From assembly GCA_017430945.1 (NCBI GenBank), contig JAFRMB010000141.1:1-43322 (forward strand): DNA of 43,322 nt. Direction: 5' to 3'. Under the pieces are notes generated by a model. The model was not told where the DNA came from, did not search any database, and saw nothing but the letters and a program-made list of their open reading frames with translations. This DNA is from Clostridia bacterium (lineage in GTDB: Bacteria; Bacillota_A; Clostridia; Christensenellales; Aristaeellaceae). Position numbers and translations under genes: made by a program. Shown one piece after another: positions 36,599 through 43,322 of this stretch (position 1 is the first letter of the stretch; each line of letters starts with the position of its first letter).

Positions 36599-37498
36599 AT
36601 GGAGAAGCGCAGCAGGGATCTCGGGCCCGCACTGATCGTTCTTGCGGGCTGCTTCTGGGGCAGCATGGGCATCTTTGTCAGGCGGCTGGGCGCATATGGC
36701 TTTGGATCGATCCAGATCGTGTCGATCCGAGTCACGCTGGCTGCGCTGGCGTTTTCGGTGCTGCTGTTCTTCAAGGATCGGTCCGGCTTCAGGCTGTCGG
36801 TGCGCGACCTGCCGCTCTTCCTCGGGCTGGGCTTCGGCAGCATCCTGGTTTTCACCGTTTGCTACTTTACCGCCATTTCGATAATGTCGCTCTCCGCAGC
36901 GGCGATATTGCTCTACACCTCACCTATCTGGATCATGCTGATGTCCGTGCTGTTTTTCCGCGAAAGGCTGGACAAGAGAAAGCTCCTGGCGCTCGCGATG
37001 GCTTTTGTCGGATGCGCTCTGGTGTCAGGCCTCTCGGGCGAGGGGATGACGCTGAAGGGGTTGCTCGTCGGACTGGGCTCGGGGATCGGATACGGTCTGT
37101 ACAGCATCCTGGGCACCATCGCGCTGCGGCGGTATTCGCCATACACGGTCACGACCTATACATTCATCTTTGCGGCCGTCGGATCGTGGCTGATCTGCCG
37201 ACCCATGGATATGATATCTAAGTTCGCCGCAGCGGGGGATCCTGCGGGACTGCTGTTCCTGTGCTGCCTGACAGGGCTCGTCACAGCGGTGATCCCCTTC
37301 CTGGCTTACACGCTCGGCCTGCGGACCGTAGAGGCGAGCCGCGCGGGGATCCTGGCCACGGTCGAGCCGATGGTCGCGACGCTCATCGGCGTCCTGGTCT
37401 TTTCCGAGCCGTTGACCCTCCTCTCCGGCCTCGGGATCCTGCTCATCCTGTCCGCCGTCGTTCTTCTGAACAGCAGCGACCGGCAAAAAGACAAATGA
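36599..37498 (+). CDS. EamA/DMT family transporter
   Basis: A 299-residue membrane protein with ten predicted helices in two EamA repeats. The first starts ALIVLAGCFWGSMGIFVRRL; the second ISG-type repeat follows ALVSGLSGEGMTLKGLLVGLGSGIGYG. The end of each half has the usual proline-rich PIWIMLMSVLFFRERLD and EPMVATLIGVLVFSEPLT. Such transporters move amino acids, nucleosides or metabolites. It follows the D-cysteine desulfhydrase-like enzyme gene and may export or import its substrate. The start at 36599 follows a GGGGGAG stretch; the frame is open to 36443. Function of the pair is inference. Confidence 0.88.
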   Translation: MEKRSRDLGPALIVLAGCFWGSMGIFVRRLGAYGFGSIQIVSIRVTLAALAFSVLLFFKDRSGFRLSVRDLPLFLGLGFGSILVFTVCYFTAISIMSLSAAAILLYTSPIWIMLMSVLFFRERLDKRKLLALAMAFVGCALVSGLSGEGMTLKGLLVGLGSGIGYGLYSILGTIALRRYSPYTVTTYTFIFAAVGSWLICRPMDMISKFAAAGDPAGLLFLCCLTGLVTAVIPFLAYTLGLRTVEASRAGILATVEPMVATLIGVLVFSEPLTLLSGLGILLILSAVVLLNSSDRQKDK

Positions 37499-37521
37499 AG
37501 CTGCAGGCAGCCTCATTTGTC
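37484..37521. terminator. Terminator between EamA and SDR genes
   Basis: A 13-pair stem (37490-37503 with 37508-37521, one mismatch) overlaps the EamA stop codon. On the minus strand it is followed by TTTTT, so it ends the SDR transcript. On the plus strand it is followed by AGTTTC and may weakly end the EamA transcript. Confidence 0.72.
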
Positions 37522-37556
37522 AGTTTCAACGCGCATACCCGGCTGCGGCCTATGGA

Positions 37557-38267
37557 TCACTCTCGGTAGACCCATCCGTGCTCGCCGTGATAGATCATGA
37601 GCTTCGTCATACCGCCGTCGATACAGATATTCTCGCCGGTGATGAAGCCCGCCCGGTCAGAGCAGAGAAACAGCGCCATCTCCGCGATATCCTCCGGTTT
37701 TCCGACGCGTCCGACGGGCTGTTGGAGCGCGTCGGCGCCGACGTAGCCGGAATCTCCGGTGTCGATCCAACCGGGCGAGATGCTGTTCACCCGCGCCCTT
37801 CCCGCCAGGCTGATCGCCATGGCATGGGTCAGGGCCGCGATCCCGCCCTTGGCAGCGGAGTAGCTCTCTGTCTGCGGCTGGCTCATGCGGTCGCGTGAGG
37901 ACGAGATGTTCAGCACAGAGGCGCCCGGTGCAAAATGGGGCATCAACAGCTTGGTCAGATAAAACGGCGCCGTGACGCCGACCGAAAGGGCACGGTCGAA
38001 CTCCGCATAGGAGCATTCATCGATGCCCTTCATGAGCGGCGGTGCGTTGTTGATCAGATGATCCACGCGGCCGCTGGACCGGATCACGTGCGCCGCAAAC
38101 CGCTCAAGCGTCTCCCGGTCGCCGATATCGCCGATGAACCAGTCGCCCGGGGCGCTGTCGATGATGTGGACGATCGCACCCTCGTTGCGGAAGCCATCGG
38201 CGATGGCCCTTCCGATGCCGTGAGCGCCGCCGGTGATCACGGCGACTTTTCCTTCAAATCGACCCAT
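37557..38267 (-). CDS. SDR family oxidoreductase
   Basis: A 236-residue short-chain dehydrogenase/reductase. The cofactor motif TGGAHGIG lies at residues 12-19, LINNAP at about 70, and the catalytic triad is visible as Ser in NISSS and YSAAK (Tyr-x3-Lys). PGWIDTG and FITGENICIDGGMTKL complete the fold. The substrate cannot be predicted. It starts inside the yjbR-type gene (14-base overlap) with GGAG upstream, so it is the last gene of the tag-yjbR-SDR run. Confidence 0.93.
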   Translation of the reverse strand: MGRFEGKVAVITGGAHGIGRAIADGFRNEGAIVHIIDSAPGDWFIGDIGDRETLERFAAHVIRSSGRVDHLINNAPPLMKGIDECSYAEFDRALSVGVTAPFYLTKLLMPHFAPGASVLNISSSRDRMSQPQTESYSAAKGGIAALTHAMAISLAGRARVNSISPGWIDTGDSGYVGADALQQPVGRVGKPEDIAEMALFLCSDRAGFITGENICIDGGMTKLMIYHGEHGWVYRE

Positions 38268-38646
38268 CCTGTTTTCTCCGTTTCTTTGCTTTGATGCCTG
38301 TCAGATCATAGCTCATGGCCAGCAGCGCCGTGATGTCATCGCGGCCGGCGGATCCGTCCAGCAGGATCGTGATCCAGGTGTTCTTGTTCATGTGGTAAGC
38401 GGGCCTGAACCCGGGTGTGCCGCGCAGCGAGCCAATCAGGAACGGATCGCACTTGACGTTGAGGATGTCCACATTGCCTGTGCCGGGCAGCCCAAGGGTG
38501 CGCAGGGGAACGTTCATCGTCAGCGCGAACCATTTTCGGTTGTCTCTGTGCCGGTAGACGGCACTCACGTCGTCCATGGCGAACGGATGATCCGGCTCAA
38601 CGCTGTAGACGTCAAAGATATATGCTTTCAATTCCCGCAGTGTCAT
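38254..38646 (-). CDS. MmcQ/YjbR family protein
   Basis: A 130-residue small protein of the MmcQ/YjbR (DUF419) family. RELKAYIFDVYSVEPDHPF at the N terminus, YRHRDNRKWFALTMNVP in the middle and FRPAYHMNKNTWITILLDGS near the end are family features. It has a DNA-binding-like double-wing fold in known members, but its role is unknown. The start at 38646 shares ATGA with the end of tag; the frame is open to 38742 without a ribosome site. It overlaps the SDR gene by 14 bases. Confidence 0.85.
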   Translation of the reverse strand: MTLRELKAYIFDVYSVEPDHPFAMDDVSAVYRHRDNRKWFALTMNVPLRTLGLPGTGNVDILNVKCDPFLIGSLRGTPGFRPAYHMNKNTWITILLDGSAGRDDITALLAMSYDLTGIKAKKRRKQDGSI

Positions 38647-39245
38647 TTCTCCAGATACCGCCGTTTCCGAATGGTCGGGTTCTGAGCGTTGATGATATGA
38701 TAACAGGGGCAGTCGCGCGAATGATCGTTGATGACGCCGCACGCCTGCAGATGGGAATAGACCGTCACGGTACCGAGATACCTGAACCCATAGGCTTTGA
38801 GCTCTTTGGCGATCGCGTCAGACAGACCGTTGCTGACCGGGATGCCGCCCTTCTCATGCCCGATGTAAAGGATGGTCCTGCCGCCCGTGTGCGCCCAGAG
38901 CCAGTCGCAGAAGCTGCCGTGCTCACGTCTGATCCTCTGAAAGCAGCGGGCATTGTTGATGACGGCCTCGATCTTTCTGCGGGAACGGATCATGCCAACG
39001 GTGGCCATGATGCGCTCGACGTCCGCGTCCGTGTACCCGGCGATCCTGTCAAAGTCGAATCCGTCGAAGCAGGCGCGGAATATCTCCCGCTTTTTGATCA
39101 TCAGGCTCCATGAAAGCCCGCACTGCATCGCTTCCATCATCAGGTGTTCGAACATGACCCTGTCATCGTGGACAGGAACGCCCCATTCGGTGTCATGGTA
39201 GTTCCGCATGGCTTCAAAGGTGAAGCCCCAATCGCAGCTGCTCAT
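38643..39245 (-). CDS. tag: DNA-3-methyladenine glycosylase I
   Basis: A 200-residue base-excision glycosylase that removes 3-methyladenine from alkylated DNA. The zinc-binding residues are present: the N-terminal CDW and the YHDTEWGVPVHDD segment, and the C-terminal HSRDCPCY. The middle holds GLSWSLMIKKREIFRACFDGFD, including the substrate-pocket tryptophan. The start at 39245 has GGAGG upstream; an in-frame ATG at 39278 lacks one. First gene of a three-gene run with yjbR and SDR genes; no clear promoter was found upstream. Confidence 0.94.
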   Translation of the reverse strand: MSSCDWGFTFEAMRNYHDTEWGVPVHDDRVMFEHLMMEAMQCGLSWSLMIKKREIFRACFDGFDFDRIAGYTDADVERIMATVGMIRSRRKIEAVINNARCFQRIRREHGSFCDWLWAHTGGRTILYIGHEKGGIPVSNGLSDAIAKELKAYGFRYLGTVTVYSHLQACGVINDHSRDCPCYHIINAQNPTIRKRRYLEK

Positions 39246-39310
39246 AAAGCCGCCTCCATATCCTGGGTCCGTGTGCACAAGGCAGATGCGTCAGAGCCGG
39301 AGATCAGCCG

Positions 39311-39357
39311 AAACGCGCGCAGGGCCATGACAGGCGGATACCTCAAGGCCCTGTGCG
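39311..39357 (-). terminator. Possible terminator after the alcohol dehydrogenase gene
   Basis: CGCGCAGGGCC (39316-39326) pairs with GGCCCTGTGCG (39347-39357) across a 20-base loop, followed on the minus strand by GTTT. The loop is long and the T tract short. The 160-base gap from 39279 to 39438 holds nothing else. Confidence 0.42.
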
Positions 39358-39438
39358 GCGATATGGAGCCGATCGGACCCGGCGCCCGCAGAGAACTTCA
39401 ACGAAACGGCCTTGACCGCCCGGCGCATGTCAGACGGG

Positions 39439-40461
39439 TCAGAAGCGTATGATCCCCTTCTTGAAGATCCTGTGATCCAGGAGCTTTGCGTAGGCCTCGA
39501 TGGCGTCGTCGAAGTCAAAGTAATCGGAAATGAAGTCCCGAAGGACCAGATCGCCGGAGCGGATCCACTTCATGACCTGCTCGTGTGCGGCGCCCTCCTC
39601 GCGCTTGCGCGGCATCTGCTGGTAGACGACGCGCCAGTTGTAATCGCACTTCGAGAAGTCGAGCGTGATCTCTTCTTTCTCGGGCACGCCGTAGCACAGG
39701 ACCGCGCCGCGGTCCCTGATCATCGTCAGACCCTGGTTGACGATGGCGGGGAAGCCGGCGGCATCGAGCACGAAATCCACGCCGTCGGGGAACAGCTTTC
39801 TGACCTCTGCGGTGGCGTCCTGCTCCCGGCTGTTGACGGTCCACGTGGCGCCGTGATGACGTGCCGCCTCCAGCTTTTCCGGGACGATGTCGCACGCCAC
39901 CAGATCCTTCACGCCGCACAGGTGCAAAAAACGGATGTAGGTCTGCCCGACCGGGCCGCAGCCGATCACGACCACGCTGTCGGTTGGTTTTATGCCGAAG
40001 TACCTGATCGAGGACAGCACCTCGCGGAACGTGACGATCATCGTGGCATCCACCGGATCGATGTCGTCATCGAGGACGGTCTGCGCGAAGGCGCAATCCG
40101 GCGCGTCGGGAGCGGCAGGATCGCACACCACGGCGTATTCGCTCAAGGCGCCCCAACCGGAACCCAGCCCCGGAAGATTTTCCGGATCGGGATCCACGAA
40201 GGGCAGCAGCACCTTGTCGCCGATCCTGAAGCTCGTGACCTTCGAGCCGACCTCGACGACCTCGCCGACGCCCTCGTGACCGAGCATGATGGGGTAGACG
40301 GATGCCGGGAAGCCCTTGAAGGTCTTGTGGCACAGCTTGATGTCTGTGCCGCACATGCCGCACGCGATGGTCCTGACCAGAGCCTGATACTCATTGAAAC
40401 GCGGCTTGTTCACCTCTCGGATGGACAGCGAGCCATCCTGCTCAACAACCAGTGTTCTCAT
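39439..40461 (-). CDS. Zinc-binding alcohol dehydrogenase (MDR family)
   Basis: A 340-residue medium-chain dehydrogenase. The catalytic zinc ligands are Cys37 (GMCGTD) and His62-Glu63 (GHEGVGEVVEVG). The NAD-binding motif IGCGPVG is at residues 167-172. The usual four-cysteine structural-zinc loop after residue 90 is replaced by PDPENLPGLGSGWGAL without cysteines, so it binds only one zinc. It resembles L-galactonate or sorbitol-type sugar dehydrogenases; the substrate is not settled. It has its own promoter at 40540-40568. Confidence 0.9.
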   Translation of the reverse strand: MRTLVVEQDGSLSIREVNKPRFNEYQALVRTIACGMCGTDIKLCHKTFKGFPASVYPIMLGHEGVGEVVEVGSKVTSFRIGDKVLLPFVDPDPENLPGLGSGWGALSEYAVVCDPAAPDAPDCAFAQTVLDDDIDPVDATMIVTFREVLSSIRYFGIKPTDSVVVIGCGPVGQTYIRFLHLCGVKDLVACDIVPEKLEAARHHGATWTVNSREQDATAEVRKLFPDGVDFVLDAAGFPAIVNQGLTMIRDRGAVLCYGVPEKEEITLDFSKCDYNWRVVYQQMPRKREEGAAHEQVMKWIRSGDLVLRDFISDYFDFDDAIEAYAKLLDHRIFKKGIIRF

Positions 40462-40539
40462 GTGACGTCCTCCTGATCATGTCGACTCGGCACATTGGAT
40501 GACGGCTTTCGCCAAGACCATCTGATGCTGCCTGAGAGC

Positions 40540-40568
40540 ATTATATTCGATTTGGGACCGACCGTCAA
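40540..40568 (-). promoter_or_regulatory. Promoter for the alcohol dehydrogenase
   Basis: Minus strand: TTGACG (40563-40568), 17-nt spacer, perfect TATAAT (40540-40545). It diverges from the plus-strand promoter at 40645-40673. Confidence 0.78.
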
Positions 40569-40644
40569 CACCGGCCGTTGCTCAGATGGGCGGCATCTAC
40601 CGGGCCACATGATGTCGCCTTGCCGCATGCGTGTGAATTTGATG

Positions 40645-40673
40645 TGGACAGCCATCGTCGGTTGGGTTATAAT
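40645..40673 (+). promoter_or_regulatory. Promoter for the secreted SH3/propeller protein
   Basis: TGGACA (40645-40650), 17-nt spacer, perfect TATAAT (40668-40673), 57 bases before the ATG at 40730. Confidence 0.7.
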
Positions 40674-40729
40674 GGATGCGTGATCAAAGGATCGGAGACT
40701 TGGGACCGACGCGCGGAGGGCTTGTTGAT

Positions 40730-41581
40730 ATGAAAAGGAGAATCATCGCGATCGTTTTGACGATCCTGCTGGCGTTTTCAGCCCATGCCGAGAGCACCTA
40801 TCTCGGCACGATGATGGTGGACAACTGTGATGAATGGGTATCACTGCGCGATGGGCCCGGCACGGGCTGTGCGCGGCTCGCGAAGGTGCCGCTCTTTGCG
40901 ATCGTGACGGACGCGGAGCAGGGGCCTTTGACCGGCGACTTTATTTACTGCAACTACGACGATCAATGGGGCTATATCCTGGCGAAGTACCTGGTGCCGT
41001 GGGCGGATCCGGAACCTGAGGGGAGCGTTGAACTGGACGAGACGCTGAACGGCTATCACGTCAAGGCGGAAAAGGCGTATGTCGGGGACGGCGAGTATAT
41101 GCTCGTGACCTGTGAGGACGAACAGGAAAAGCAGCTTTGGTTCTTCGAATCATCGACCAGCTATGTCACAGAGCTTGGTCTCATTTCGGCCTTTATCGGC
41201 GGGCCTGCGCAAGACCCCATGGTGATGGTGTACAACTCTGAAAAGGGCCTGTCTGCGCTGGACATCGTAAGCGGCGAAGTGCGCTGGACGCTGACCGACG
41301 CAGAACTGGGCGGAGGCATCTCCCATGCCGTGGACGGCGAGGGCAATACCTATATCGGCGGCTATTATGGACCGGATCCGGTATGCATCGACGCCAACGG
41401 AAAGGTGAAATGGCGGTCGGATTCACAGGGCTGCTATTGGCTCTACAGGATGGAGATCGCGGGCGATGAGCTCGTCTGCACATACGATGTGCTGGATGGC
41501 GACCATGACCGGCAGGGAGAAGTCGTATTCGGCCTGGACGGCGCCTTGCTGAGCAAGAAGGAAGTGCCGCGGGACGAATGA
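40730..41581 (+). CDS. Secreted protein with SH3-like and PQQ-type propeller repeats
   Basis: A 283-residue exported protein: signal peptide MKRRIIAIVLTILLAFSAHA (cleavage near 20), then a bacterial SH3-like segment (DNCDEWVSLRDGPGTGCARLAKVPL ... DQWGYILAKYLVPW, about 28-90), then a C-terminal region with blades like those of PQQ-type beta-propellers (ALDIVSGEVRWTLTDAELGG, GEGNTYIGGYYGPDPVCIDANGKVKWRSD). SH3b domains often bind cell wall. Binding to wall or peptide is inference. The start at 40730 is set by GGAGGG and the signal peptide. Last clearly chromosomal gene before the phage-like segment. Confidence 0.78.
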   Translation: MKRRIIAIVLTILLAFSAHAESTYLGTMMVDNCDEWVSLRDGPGTGCARLAKVPLFAIVTDAEQGPLTGDFIYCNYDDQWGYILAKYLVPWADPEPEGSVELDETLNGYHVKAEKAYVGDGEYMLVTCEDEQEKQLWFFESSTSYVTELGLISAFIGGPAQDPMVMVYNSEKGLSALDIVSGEVRWTLTDAELGGGISHAVDGEGNTYIGGYYGPDPVCIDANGKVKWRSDSQGCYWLYRMEIAGDELVCTYDVLDGDHDRQGEVVFGLDGALLSKKEVPRDE

Positions 41582-41739
41582 TCGCTCAAAGGGCAGCTGA
41601 AGCGACACTGTTTTCTGCCGTAAAAGCAGGATTTCCGCGCCCTTTGGTCGAATCATTGAACAGCTTATGGGCTCAAACGCGGTGCGCGGCTTGGGTCAGC
41701 GAAAAAGGAGTACGAACACGTCGAAAAGGAGGATCAAGC

Positions 41740-41898
41740 ATGCGGAAATGGCTGGAAAGGCTGACGAAGGAACAGCAGGAACGGTTCTCAGAGCTCGGTG
41801 AACACGTATCGCTCATCACACTGGCGAAGTTCTGCGAGGATGAAGGACTGGAGCTGCCGAACGTTTCGCTGGACGCCGAGGCGATCAAGGATTCGTAA
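41740..41898 (+). CDS. Small protein of unknown function
   Basis: A 52-residue protein preceded by AAAAGGAGG at seven bases. It is charged and helical in appearance (KWLERLTKEQQERFSELGEHVSLITLAKFCEDEG) and ends LSLDAEAIKDS-like. I recognise no family. The 158 bases before it show nothing else. It may be the first gene of the phage-like segment, where small ORFs are common, or a small chromosomal gene. Confidence 0.5.
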   Translation: MRKWLERLTKEQQERFSELGEHVSLITLAKFCEDEGLELPNVSLDAEAIKDS

Positions 41899-41990
41899 GG
41901 TCGATGCTCCGGCGGATAAGGTCCGCCCTACAGAGATCGCGGCGTTTGCGCTGCGAGCCCGGAACCGTCAAAGAAAACACGGCAAAGTGT

Positions 41991-42027
41991 ACCTCTCACG
42001 TGGCCCTGTCACGCGGGAGGTTTTTTC
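41991..42027 (+). terminator. Terminator hairpin with T tract before the toxin-like gene
   Basis: ACCTCTCACGTG (41991-42002) pairs with CACGCGGGAGGT (42010-42021), 11 pairs with one mismatch, followed by TTTTTC. The ribosome site of the next frame (GGGAGG, 42015-42020) lies inside its 3' arm. Confidence 0.72.
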
Positions 42028-42028
42028 T

Positions 42029-42771
42029 ATGTGCGGGCAGTACCTGACGAGCGTGTACATGGACGCAAAAGCGTCCGGACCAGAGGGACGGACTGACGGC
42101 GAGCGACCCGAAGGACTCGCCGCCGGAAACCTGTCACCCGCCCTTTGGCGAGGGGACGGGGCGACAAGCGTGAAGGGATACGAACGCATCCCGAAGAGCA
42201 GCGGAAAGAAGATCACGTTCACGATGTCGGAGATCCGCAGCGCGCCGGATTCTGTGCCGACTTCGAGAGCGGAGCAAGCTTCCACGCAAGGAAACGAAGA
42301 GAAACAATATGCTGGGCGCAAGACCAGTTTCGCCGAGGTTACGCAGGAAGAAATGTTGGCCATAAATGGCGAGCACGGGAGCCTCGTCATTCCAGAGGGC
42401 TACAAACTCGGAAAACACAAAGCTGAATAGAAATCGCTGAACGCTTGATGGATCAACTGGGCGGCCAAATAGAGCTGATAGATGATGCAGGAAACGAAGA
42501 GAAGTCGCCGAACTTCGACTGGAATGGAAAACTGTGGGAATTGAAATCGCCTGAAAAAGTCAAAGGTGTTGATAAACTGGTCAGGACGGGAATCAAGCAA
42601 ATCACACAAAACCCCGGAGGGATTGTTGTTGACGTCCAAGGTAATGAGCCGACAATCGATTACGAAAATGCGATCATACACCGCGTAATCAGAAGCGCAA
42701 AGCATTCGCTCAAAATAGTCATTTTAAGAAAAGGAACGCTGGAAATGATTCTGCAGTATGCAAAAAAATGA
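42029..42771 (+). pseudogene. Frameshifted phage/contact-toxin-type nuclease domain gene
   Basis: Two frames together make one protein. The first runs from ATG 42029 to TAG at 42428-42430 (133 codons, ending LVIPEGYKLGKHKAE). The second, one base back, continues with IEIAERLMDQLGGQIELI and then NFDWNGKLWELKSPEKVKGVDK and GGIVVDVQG to 42771. The PDxxWxGKxWELK-type pattern with a following lysine-rich helix is that of nuclease toxin domains found at the C termini of phage minor head proteins and CdiA-like contact toxins. The first 60 residues look unlike a real protein N terminus. A lost A near 42425-42427 would restore one frame. Degraded gene or sequencing error. Confidence 0.6.
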
Positions 42772-42808
42772 GGGGCAACCCCCCACCTAACGGGGCAGAG
42801 GACCCCTC
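42770..42808 (+). other. Branched hairpin after the toxin-like gene
   Basis: GAGGGG (42770-42775) can pair with CCCCTC (42803-42808), with an inner CCCC/GGGG hairpin. No T tract follows. It overlaps the stop of the toxin-like frame. Confidence 0.35.
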
Positions 42809-42855
42809 ACAAACATTATAGCACGATGCGCGATCAAATGTCAACATGATTTTAT

Positions 42856-42894
42856 GCGGGCAGCACCGAAAATATGCCGGTGCTTTCCCGCTTT
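42856..42894 (+). terminator. Hairpin before the 41-residue ORF
   Basis: GCGGG-C-AGCACCG (42856-42868) pairs with CGGTGCT-TT-CCCGC (42878-42891), followed by TTTCC. It lies 10 bases before the ribosome site GGGAGGGG of the next ORF. Confidence 0.55.
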
Positions 42895-42914
42895 CCTTAT
42901 GGGAGGGGACGACA

Positions 42915-43040
42915 ATGATCCACCATTACATGACGAAATATACGGAACAAGGCAGGCGCTACGTCGAAGCCTGGATCCAGCTGGATGTGTTCGGACTGAG
43001 ATGGTGCTTTTCGAGGAGAAAGAGGGAGTTGTCGGACTGA
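42915..43040 (+). CDS. Small phage-type protein, 41 residues
   Basis: A 41-residue protein beginning MIHHYMTKYTEQGRRYVEAW and continuing with FGLRWCFSRRKREL. Similar small HHYMTKY-type proteins occur in Firmicute prophages and are usually annotated as hypothetical; that recollection is not checked here. GGGAGGGG lies 7 bases upstream of the ATG. Hairpins with T tracts flank it on both sides. Confidence 0.6.
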   Translation: MIHHYMTKYTEQGRRYVEAWIQLDVFGLRWCFSRRKRELSD

Positions 43041-43069
43041 TCACGCCATAGTACAAACGACTGGACAAT

Positions 43070-43095
43070 GCCGCCCGCACCAGCGAGGCGGTTTT
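43070..43095 (+). terminator. Terminator hairpin after the 41-residue ORF
   Basis: CCGCC-CGC (43071-43078) pairs with GCG-A-GGCGG (43083-43091), followed by TTTTCT. Confidence 0.62.
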
Positions 43096-43100
43096 CTCAT

Positions 43101-43123
43101 GCACATCTACGGATGTGCTTTTT
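43101..43123 (+). terminator. Second terminator hairpin before the tail gene
   Basis: GCACATC-TACG-GATGTGC (43101-43107 with 43112-43118) is a perfect seven-pair stem, followed by TTTTT. It comes 6 bases after the previous T tract. Confidence 0.66.
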
Positions 43124-43153
43124 CATGCAACGAAACGGGGAGGGGTGGAGCCC

Positions 43154-43322
43154 ATGAGCGAACCAACCATCACCTACAACGGCGTATCATCCGAAACGCT
43201 GGGCCTGATCGTGACGCGGCTGCCGGACTTCCACCGGGCGCAGCGGCGCGTGACGCAGACGGACATCCCGAGGCGCAGCGCCGGGGCGATCTGTCGCGGA
43301 CGAAGCTGTGGAACTACCGGGC
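43154..43322 (+). CDS. Phage distal tail (Dit-like) protein, 5' part, probably frameshifted
   Basis: The start of a gene that runs off the right edge. ATG 43154 follows GGGGAGGGG. The first residues, MSEPTITYNGVSSETLGLIV then TRLPDF and QRRVTQTDIP, match the N terminus of phage distal tail proteins, where a short beta-strand NGxSSxxLGLxV is followed by a conserved IPGRxGDL turn. In this frame the turn reads IPRRSAGAICRG. One base back from about 43270 the translation reads RRGDLSRTKLWNYR, a much better fit. A single lost base in 43266-43284 would join the two. Confidence 0.55.
   Translation, partial: MSEPTITYNGVSSETLGLIVTRLPDFHRAQRRVTQTDIPRRSAGAICRGRSCGTTG

Noticed and set aside
42418..42435. 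Programmed -1 frameshift in the toxin-like gene
   Set aside because: The overlap lacks an X-XXY-YYZ slippery heptamer; a simple one-base loss fits better.

Overview
The window looks like a chromosomal contig from a GC-rich Firmicute, most likely an uncultured gut member of the class Clostridia. The reasons are strong AGGAGG ribosome sites, sigma-A promoters with 17-nt spacers, PurR-type boxes, a NiCo (czcD) riboswitch, a stand-alone clostridial ferredoxin, and a purine operon that uses separate AICAR transformylase and IMP cyclohydrolase genes. The genus cannot be fixed from the sequence alone. No tRNA, rRNA, CRISPR array or insertion sequence was seen.

Layout. 1-1298 (minus): the 5' part of a multidrug-type ABC exporter gene behind a MarR regulator with a palindromic operator. 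1299-4037: a promoter, a long untranslated leader and an LtaS-like membrane sulfatase of visibly lower GC. 4126-13556 (minus): a housekeeping run, in transcription order a secreted protein, a BI-1 membrane protein, a GNAT-like protein, an ABC-F ATPase, a NYN/OST-HTH protein, a membrane-anchored exo/endonuclease-phosphatase, PepF and an AEC transporter. 13697-16216 (plus): ddl-murF. 16337-26685 (plus): the purine operon purE-purC-purM-purN-purO-purV-purD-purL, with PurBox-like sites, a coupled 44-codon leader ORF before purE and an unexplained structured segment before purD. purF, purB, purK and purA are not in the window. 26720-32611: VanX-like dipeptidase, Bcp peroxiredoxin, a GNAT acetyltransferase, malic enzyme, ferredoxin, a small membrane-anchored protein and a secreted metallophosphoesterase. 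32828-34085 (minus): a DUF3592 protein and a nitroreductase. 34293-35354: a NiCo riboswitch controlling a CDF metal exporter. 35533-37498: a D-cysteine-desulfhydrase-like PLP enzyme and an EamA exporter. 37557-40461 (minus): tag-yjbR-SDR and a zinc alcohol dehydrogenase. 40645-41581: a secreted SH3/beta-propeller protein.

The last 1.6 kb (about 41.7-43.3 kb) resembles a decayed prophage: several terminator hairpins, tiny ORFs, a phage/contact-toxin type nuclease domain split by a frameshift, and the start of a distal-tail protein that also appears frameshifted near the window edge.

The most unusual items are the structured segment before purD, the leader ORF coupled to purE, the ABC-F protein whose first catalytic glutamate is a lysine, the riboswitch whose aptamer is re-used as a terminator arm, and the broken toxin-like gene.
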